From the IMG/VR virus record IMGVR_UViG_3300032087_003461, positions 1 to 32,389 of that record: a stretch of DNA of 32,389 nt. One strand, 5' to 3'. The number at the start of each line of letters is the position of its first letter. Position 1 is the stretch's first letter. This document shows, in pieces, positions 27,050-32,389 of this stretch. The position numbers and the translations under genes are program-made. The notes beneath the pieces were generated by a model, which saw only the letters and a program-made list of their open reading frames with translations, was not told the DNA's origin and did not search any database. Source of the DNA: a virus.

Positions 27050-28793
27050 TAGAGATAGCTTACTAACAGACTTTAGTATGAAAACTCTGCAAGACAGATA
27101 TATGGTGGGCGATGAAAAGAGTCCACAAGAAGCGTTTGCTCGTGCAGCTGAGGCATTTGCCGATGATGACGACCATGCTCAAAGAATTTATGATTACGCA
27201 AGTAATCTTTGGTTTATGTTTGCCACCCCCGTTTTATCAAATGGTGGCACATCTAGAGGATTACCTATAAGTTGTTTTTTGAACTATGTAGAAGATAGTC
27301 GAGAAGGAATAACAGGACATTATACAGAAAATGCATTTTTATCATCATTTGGTGGTGGTATAGGCGGTAGCTGGAGTGATGTTCGTTCTTCTGGAACTCG
27401 TACTTCTAAAGGCTCAGAAAGCACAGGAGTAATTCCTTTTGTAAAAGTTGTAGACGCAGAAATGTTAGCTTTCTCACAGGGAGTCACAAGACGAGGAAGT
27501 TATGCTGCATATCTACATATAACTCACCCTGAAATAGAGGAGTTTTTAGATGGAAGAAAACCAACTGGTGGGGATAGTAATCGTCGCTTCCTTAATCTAC
27601 ATCATGGAATTGTTATTTCAGACAGATTTATGGAAACAATCCACAGAGCAACAAAAGAGGAAGGATACGACGACTCATGGGAACTAGTTGATCCCCATAC
27701 AAAAGAAGTTAAAAAAGTAGTAAGTGCAAGAGCACTTTGGGTAAAGATACTACAAAATCGTATGGAAACGGGAGAACCATACATAATGTTTGAAGACGCA
27801 GTAAACAATGATTTACCAAGTTTTCAACAAAAGAAAGGATTATATGTAAATCATAGTAATCTTTGTTCAGAAATTACTTTACCGACCAACGAAGAAAGAA
27901 CAGCAGTATGTTGTCTAAGTAGTGTAAATCTGGAGTATTTTGATGAGTGGAAAAATCATGCTTCATTTATTCCAGATTTAGTGCGCTTTCTAGACAATGT
28001 GTTGCAATATTTTATCGATAACGCACCTTCACAACTAGAAAAAGCAAAATATAGTGCATATCGTGAAAGAAGTATAGGATTGGGTGCTATGGGCTTCCAT
28101 GCGTACTTGCAGAAGAACAACATTCCTTTTGAAGGCCCTGTTGCTGCGAGTGCAAATTATATGATATTTAAGCATATCAAAGATGAAGCTATGGAAGAAA
28201 CCTTACAACTAGCAGTAGAAAGAGGAGCTTGCCCTGATGACGATAGTTGTCGAGTAAGAAATGCTCATCTACTTGCTATTGCACCTAATGCTTCTTCTAG
28301 TATTATTTGTGGTAACACTTCTCCAAGTATAGAACCTTTTAGAGCTAATGCATACACTCAGAAAACAAAGAGTGGATCATATCTTCAAAAGAATAAATTC
28401 TTAGAAGAACTTTTAGAAAAGTATGGAAAGAATGATGACAAAACATGGAGAGATATAGTTACAAATAAAGGTAGCGTTCAACACTTAGAGTTTCTAAGTG
28501 AAGCAGAAAAAGAAGTGTTCAAAACAGCAGTTGAGATAAATCAAGCTTGGGTTATTGAACACGCAGCTGAGAGACAGCAATTTATTTGTCAATCTCAGAG
28601 TTTAAACTTGTTCTTTCCACCAGACGTAAACAAAGGTGAACTGCACAATATTCACATGGTGGCATGGGCAAAAAATTTAAAAACACTTTACTATCTAAGA
28701 AGTGAGGCAATTAGTCGTGCAGATAATGTCTCTAATGAAGTAAAGAGGGAGATAATCTTTGAACAACAAGATTGTCTAAGTTGTGAGGGCTAA
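27027..28793 (+). CDS. nrdA: Class I ribonucleotide reductase, large subunit
   Basis: The 588-residue enzyme reduces ribonucleotides to deoxyribonucleotides. The catalytic residues are present: C83 in PISCFLN, N278, C280 and E282 in NLCSE, C295/C296 in VCCLSS, and the C-terminal shuttle pair C583/C586 in CLSCEG. It is shorter than E. coli NrdA, and I see no ATP-cone at the N-terminus, so inhibition by dATP at the activity site may be lost, an arrangement seen in other phages. AAGGTGG lies before ATG 27027. It is next to NrdB with no gap. Confidence 0.95.
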   Translation: MSVKIDYSRDSLLTDFSMKTLQDRYMVGDEKSPQEAFARAAEAFADDDDHAQRIYDYASNLWFMFATPVLSNGGTSRGLPISCFLNYVEDSREGITGHYTENAFLSSFGGGIGGSWSDVRSSGTRTSKGSESTGVIPFVKVVDAEMLAFSQGVTRRGSYAAYLHITHPEIEEFLDGRKPTGGDSNRRFLNLHHGIVISDRFMETIHRATKEEGYDDSWELVDPHTKEVKKVVSARALWVKILQNRMETGEPYIMFEDAVNNDLPSFQQKKGLYVNHSNLCSEITLPTNEERTAVCCLSSVNLEYFDEWKNHASFIPDLVRFLDNVLQYFIDNAPSQLEKAKYSAYRERSIGLGAMGFHAYLQKNNIPFEGPVAASANYMIFKHIKDEAMEETLQLAVERGACPDDDSCRVRNAHLLAIAPNASSSIICGNTSPSIEPFRANAYTQKTKSGSYLQKNKFLEELLEKYGKNDDKTWRDIVTNKGSVQHLEFLSEAEKEVFKTAVEINQAWVIEHAAERQQFICQSQSLNLFFPPDVNKGELHNIHMVAWAKNLKTLYYLRSEAISRADNVSNEVKREIIFEQQDCLSCEG

Positions 28794-29753
28794 ATGAGTT
28801 TACTAAAAGAAAGAAATTATTATAAACCTTTTACTTATCCTTGGGCATTTGAGAACTACAAAAAGCAACAACAGATGCACTGGTTGCCAGACGAAGTTCC
28901 TCTTGCTGATGATATAAAAGATTATAATGAAAAATTAACACATGATGAAAGACAGTTACTAGATAATATATTTAGATTTTTTACACAAGCCGATGTAGAT
29001 GTTTGTGGTGGATATGCACATCATTATCTACCAACATTTAAACAACCAGAAGTAAGAATGATGTTAGTAAGTTATGCTGCGATGGAAGCAGTACACCAAG
29101 AAGCATATTCTTTATTACTGGAGACTTTAGGTAAATCAGAAGATATGTATAAAGAATTTATGGATATACATGAGATGGTAGAAAAACATGAGTATCTAAG
29201 TAATTTTAATATGGAAACACCACATGAAATGGCAAAGACTATGGCAGTTTATAGTGGATTTACAGAAGGAGTGCAACTCTTTAGTAGTTTTGCGATTCTT
29301 CTCAACTATCCACGACATAATCTTATGAAAGGTATGGGACAAATTGTTACATGGTCTATTCGTGACGAAAGTCTTCATGTGGAGGGATTGTGTAAGCTAT
29401 TTAGAACTTTTATAGCTGAGAATCCAGAACTATGGACAGATAGACTTAAGTATGAAATCTACTGCGCAGCCGAAAGGACTGTTGAACTCGAAGATAAGTT
29501 TATCGATGTATGTTTTGATAAGGCAAATGTACCTGATCTAACAGCAAAAGAAGTAAAAGAGTATATTCGTTATATTGCGGATAGAAGACTACTTCAGTTA
29601 GGTATGAAAAAGATTTTTCATAGTACAGAGAATCCGTTGCCTTGGATAGACATGCAAGTTAATGCAGTTGAGCATACCAACTTTTTTGAGAATAGAGCTA
29701 CCGAGTATGCTAAGAGTAGCACCCAAGGAAATTGGGAAGATATATTTAAATAA
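28794..29753 (+). CDS. nrdB: Class I ribonucleotide reductase, small subunit
   Basis: The 319-residue protein carries the metal site: D67 (31 residues before E98), E98 and H101 in EAVHQEAY, E158 in GFTEGVQLF, and E192/H195 in RDESLHVEG. Tyr 105 lies 7 residues after E98, the position of the radical Tyr 122 in E. coli, so a tyrosyl-radical (class Ia/Ib-like) mechanism is likely. It follows nrdA directly (28793/28794) and provides dNTPs together with it; glutaredoxin is the probable reductant. Confidence 0.95.
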   Translation: MSLLKERNYYKPFTYPWAFENYKKQQQMHWLPDEVPLADDIKDYNEKLTHDERQLLDNIFRFFTQADVDVCGGYAHHYLPTFKQPEVRMMLVSYAAMEAVHQEAYSLLLETLGKSEDMYKEFMDIHEMVEKHEYLSNFNMETPHEMAKTMAVYSGFTEGVQLFSSFAILLNYPRHNLMKGMGQIVTWSIRDESLHVEGLCKLFRTFIAENPELWTDRLKYEIYCAAERTVELEDKFIDVCFDKANVPDLTAKEVKEYIRYIADRRLLQLGMKKIFHSTENPLPWIDMQVNAVEHTNFFENRATEYAKSSTQGNWEDIFK

Positions 29754-29762
29754 GGAGAATAT

Positions 29763-30020
29763 ATGAGTACTCAAGTAACTAACGATGAGCCAGTATTGGT
29801 TCTCGATGACCAAAAATATCTTATTGAAAATCTTTCTGATGACGCTAAATACGTAGTAGGTGTTTTACAGGATTTGAATATTCAACTTCAATCCGCTCAA
29901 ATGAGAATGACACAACTTCAAGCAAGTCAAAATGCTTTAACTGCTCAATTAAAAGAGCTAGTTGAAGAATCAGATGATGGAGAAGATATTTCCGAAGCTA
30001 TACCTGAAGAGGTAGAGTAA
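29763..30020 (+). CDS. Small phage protein, DUF6447-like, 85 aa
   Basis: The sequence DDQKYLIENLSDDAKYVVGVLQDLN, a coiled-coil middle and an acidic C-terminus match the DUF6447-like small proteins of marine phages, whose role is unknown. AAGGAG lies before the ATG. It is the last plus-strand gene before the terminator. Confidence 0.7.
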   Translation: MSTQVTNDEPVLVLDDQKYLIENLSDDAKYVVGVLQDLNIQLQSAQMRMTQLQASQNALTAQLKELVEESDDGEDISEAIPEEVE

Positions 30021-30025
30021 AAGAA

Positions 30026-30049
30026 AAAGGGGCTTACGCCCCTTTTTTT
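30026..30049. terminator. Bidirectional intrinsic terminator between convergent units
   Basis: AAAGGGGC (30026-30033) pairs with GCCCCTTT (30038-30045) around TTAC; T residues follow on the plus strand and the flanking A-run (30024-30028) gives a T-run on the minus strand. It ends both the nrd unit and the tail-fibre unit. Confidence 0.9.
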
Positions 30050-30317
30050 ATGATGCCCAAATCGCACCGCAAACTGTCTGAACTAATGCATCTTCTGATG
30101 AATAGTCAGTAGCTGCCCCGCCATCTGAAACATATTTATATAAGTGTTTAACTCTTGTAGCTGTAACAGGTAAATCTGCATCACCACTATCATCAAGAGT
30201 GTCCTCATATACAACCATTACAGACTCATGCTTCAAGTTAGATGAACTAGACGCTGATGAATCCGCTAATGGATATACTTCTATACGTTGCACTTTTGTA
30301 GTTTTAGTTATTGCCAT
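30048..30317 (-). CDS. Hypothetical protein of the tail-fibre unit, 89 aa
   Basis: The protein starts MAITKTTKVQRIEVYP and looks beta-rich and compact, with a Ser-rich patch and DDSGDADLP. I associate similar small proteins with structural regions of marine phages. The minus-strand start at 30317 has GGAGG 6 nt upstream and overlaps the fibre stop by 14 nt, so both are translated from one message. Likely virion-related; this rests on context and resemblance only. Confidence 0.65.
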   Translation of the reverse strand: MAITKTTKVQRIEVYPLADSSASSSSNLKHESVMVVYEDTLDDSGDADLPVTATRVKHLYKYVSDGGAATDYSSEDALVQTVCGAIWAS

Positions 30318-32389
30318 TGTTTTCCTCCAATTTTTTTATCCTGGCCATCAATTCATGATAGCCTTCAAACTCACACATATCCTTGGCAGGGTGCGAGTGT
30401 TCTTTTAATCTTTCTATTTCTTTTCGTTGCTCTTTTATTGCTTCAACAAGTATTGGTATGATAGAAACATAATCTAAAGATTTGAATGTTTCATCTTCTT
30501 CACCTAGTAAATCTGCTTCTTGTACTAATTGTGGTAAAATTTCTTCTACTTCTTGTGCAATAAAACCTATTGCTTCTTTTCCAGACTTTTTCCATTCAAA
30601 GTGAACACCTCTAAGTTTTTCAACTGTGTCAAGTGCACTTTCAACAGGTCGAATATTTTTCTTTAGTTTTATATCTGATCCAATAGACCCAGAGTTTTGA
30701 GTAAGAGTACTATCTAAATGCATAGTACCATCACTTGCTATTCTTGCTTCCCAACTACTATTTCCTGTTCCAAAGAATCCGACATATTCACTGTTTCCAT
30801 CAATAAATACGTTTGCTATTCCAGCCATAGTTGTTAGATTTAATTGTTCTACTGCATCTTCTTCTGAAGCATCTCCTACTGTTAGATTATTACTAGAATA
30901 GTTAAATAAATCATTATTACTACTATTTCTAATCATACTTGCTGAAGTTATTTTTACTGTGCCGCCTGTATAACTTGCGATATTGATTAAGTTTCTTGCT
31001 GTGGTTATGAATTCAGTACCACTTATTCCAATATTGCCTGCAACATCTAATGTTTGAGTTGCATTTTGTTGCTTAACAGCAAGTTTTCCATTATGGAAAA
31101 CCAGCACATCATTGTAATCAACACCTGCATTTTTTTGTCCAAGCGACCATCTTACGACACCAGAGGTAACTCTTTGGTGCATATTGAAAGCATAGCTATT
31201 AGAATTACCATACCTAAATGAGAAGTTTTGAACATCATCTGAAGAACTTACAGCGTAAAAAGTTGGCATACCATAATGAATTAAAGGTGTAGTTACACCT
31301 GAAGAACCAAACTGAACATTAGAGCCTGTCCCTGCGACATGTAGTAATTGAGCAGGAGCAGATACAGCACTAGAGCCAATCCCCACACGACCAGAGCTAT
31401 CAATCCTCATGCGTTCTGAGCCATTACCAACAAACTGTGTGCTATTATCGGAATGGTCATAGATTAATCTACCCGGAGCTTGAGCTGCAGCATCGGCAAA
31501 ATCTATTGATGAGGTACCAGTATTACTTGACCTAAGAACAATAGACATAGCAGCATTTCTTTCAAAAACAGCTACTGCTCTGCCTGTTAAACTATATCCC
31601 GGTGTAACAGAAGATTCTTCAAGATGGAACTGAGCATCAGGACTTGATGTACCGATACCGACATTGCCACCATCCAAGATAGTAAATACTTCAGTTGTGT
31701 TATCAAAGACATTTAATAAATCTGCTGTTCCTGTACCTTTGATAAGTGCTACAGGGTTTGTATTATTGTCAGATACTATTTCTAAATCTGCTGCTGCACC
31801 TGTAAGTGACTGAAATCTAGTTGCAGAAGTATAAGCTTGTAATTTACCTGCAGGAGTTGGTGTGCCGATACCCAACAAACCATCACCAGTCAGTCTTATT
31901 TTTTCTGTGCCTGCACCTTGAAAAATATGGTCTCTGTTGACTGATGAAGTATTGTAGTAAATATTACCACTCGCATTTTTTATAGTAGCTGCTGTGCCTG
32001 AATCGTCTAATGTTATTGTTGGGTCATTTGCGTATAGATGTAGCAAGGTAGAAGGACTTGCTGTGCCGATACCAATATCACCATCTGTTTGAATGACTAA
32101 ATGGCTAGTGCTGTTATTAGCACCAAACCTGAGTGAACCATTATCTTTGTTGTACAAATAACCAACAGTCCCAGATTTAGCCAATAACAAAGCATCACCA
32201 GAACCTGTGCCATTATCAGCATCAGATACAAATATTTCTCCTGCTGCTCCTGATGGGCCAACAACATGTAATCTGCCTACTGGTGCTGTTGTACCGATAC
32301 CAATATTGCCTGCTGAAGTGATTCTCATGCGTTCTGTATTTGAACCACCTGCTGAAGCTGTAGAGAACTCAAGCGACATAGCTCCAGTT
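30304..32389 (-). CDS. Tail-fibre/spike protein with C-terminal S74 intramolecular chaperone (5' end outside the window)
   Basis: At least 694 codons are open; the frame continues past the window edge, so Met at 32379 is internal. The visible part has repeats of the form GNIGIGT followed by a short LHV-type strand (for example DGDIGIGTASPSTLLHL, GGNVGIGTSSPDAQFHL), the triangular-fibre repeat of phage and adhesin proteins. The C-terminal 110 residues carry the S74 pattern: SDIKLKKNIRPVE, GFIAQEVEEILP and YVSIIPILVEAIKE. S74 domains drive trimerisation and then cut themselves off. This is a receptor-binding protein, transcribed opposite to replication genes. Confidence 0.9.
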   Translation of the reverse strand, partial: TGAMSLEFSTASAGGSNTERMRITSAGNIGIGTTAPVGRLHVVGPSGAAGEIFVSDADNGTGSGDALLLAKSGTVGYLYNKDNGSLRFGANNSTSHLVIQTDGDIGIGTASPSTLLHLYANDPTITLDDSGTAATIKNASGNIYYNTSSVNRDHIFQGAGTEKIRLTGDGLLGIGTPTPAGKLQAYTSATRFQSLTGAAADLEIVSDNNTNPVALIKGTGTADLLNVFDNTTEVFTILDGGNVGIGTSSPDAQFHLEESSVTPGYSLTGRAVAVFERNAAMSIVLRSSNTGTSSIDFADAAAQAPGRLIYDHSDNSTQFVGNGSERMRIDSSGRVGIGSSAVSAPAQLLHVAGTGSNVQFGSSGVTTPLIHYGMPTFYAVSSSDDVQNFSFRYGNSNSYAFNMHQRVTSGVVRWSLGQKNAGVDYNDVLVFHNGKLAVKQQNATQTLDVAGNIGISGTEFITTARNLINIASYTGGTVKITSASMIRNSSNNDLFNYSSNNLTVGDASEEDAVEQLNLTTMAGIANVFIDGNSEYVGFFGTGNSSWEARIASDGTMHLDSTLTQNSGSIGSDIKLKKNIRPVESALDTVEKLRGVHFEWKKSGKEAIGFIAQEVEEILPQLVQEADLLGEEDETFKSLDYVSIIPILVEAIKEQRKEIERLKEHSHPAKDMCEFEGYHELMARIKKLEENNGNN

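Noticed and set aside
30199-30408. Plus-strand open frame across the start of the 89-aa minus-strand gene
   Set aside because: It lies antisense to two overlapping minus-strand genes, one of them with clear S74 motifs, has no ribosome-binding site and shows no family features.
1-32389. CRISPR arrays, insertion sequences, integrase, attachment sites, tRNA genes
   Set aside because: No regularly spaced repeats, transposase or integrase motifs, or cloverleaf sequences were seen on either strand. No replication origin could be assigned either.

Overview
The window is a densely packed stretch of an AT-rich, double-stranded DNA phage with a Gram-negative host. Gene content supports this: small overlapping ORFs, GTG and TTG starts, a complete replication and recombination set, its own ribonucleotide reductase, an endolysin with nested spanins including an outer-membrane lipoprotein, and a tail fibre with an S74-type chaperone end. 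Hsp20, a bS21-like ribosomal protein, peroxiredoxin and a 2OG-Fe(II) oxygenase suggest a marine phage; a SAR11 or other proteobacterial host is inference only. The replisome resembles T5 (family A polymerase, NAD-dependent ligase split in two, D10/UvsW-type helicase, SbcCD-type nuclease, flap exonuclease) mixed with T4-like modules (gp32-like SSB, NrdA/NrdB). I see no integrase, tRNA, CRISPR array or insertion sequence.

Layout. 1-55: possible end of an upstream gene and a terminator. 114-2948: an early operon of small unknown genes, ending in a terminator. 2996-3385: no protein gene, but a hairpin-rich block with a minus-strand promoter, a candidate structured RNA. 3386-3807 (minus): a tiny helix-turn-helix gene followed by a bS21-like gene. 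3896-6130 (plus): a small membrane protein, then Hsp20, endolysin, i-spanin, o-spanin and putative holin. 6235-9478: small accessory genes, a DUF3310-like protein, helix-turn-helix proteins and a PC4-like protein. 9524-13413: ligase N-terminal half, a run of small genes, a GIY-YIG-like nuclease, ligase C-terminal half and a four-repeat helix-turn-helix protein. 13483-20962: DnaB-type helicase, MazG-like protein, primase, DNA polymerase, unknown genes, 2OG oxygenase and SF2 helicase. 21038-30020: SSB, peroxiredoxin, gp47 and gp46 homologues, EF-hand mini-protein, glutaredoxin, nuclease, flap exonuclease, NrdA and NrdB. 30048-32389 (minus): a small protein and the 3' part of a tail-fibre gene, convergent with the replication genes across a bidirectional terminator.

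The most striking feature is a family of ten near-identical sigma70-type promoters (consensus AAAAATANTTCTTGAC, 17-bp spacer, TATAAT) that divides the window into transcription units. In at least six of them the ATG lies 6-8 nt after the -10 hexamer, with no independently placed Shine-Dalgarno sequence, so the predicted mRNAs are leaderless. Internal genes of the same operons mostly have ordinary ribosome-binding sites or couple through ATGA, TAATG or TTGA overlaps. The phage also encodes a bS21-like protein, and bS21 sits at the mRNA/anti-Shine-Dalgarno site of the 30S subunit. A link between the leaderless messages and a phage-modified ribosome is an attractive but unproven hypothesis.
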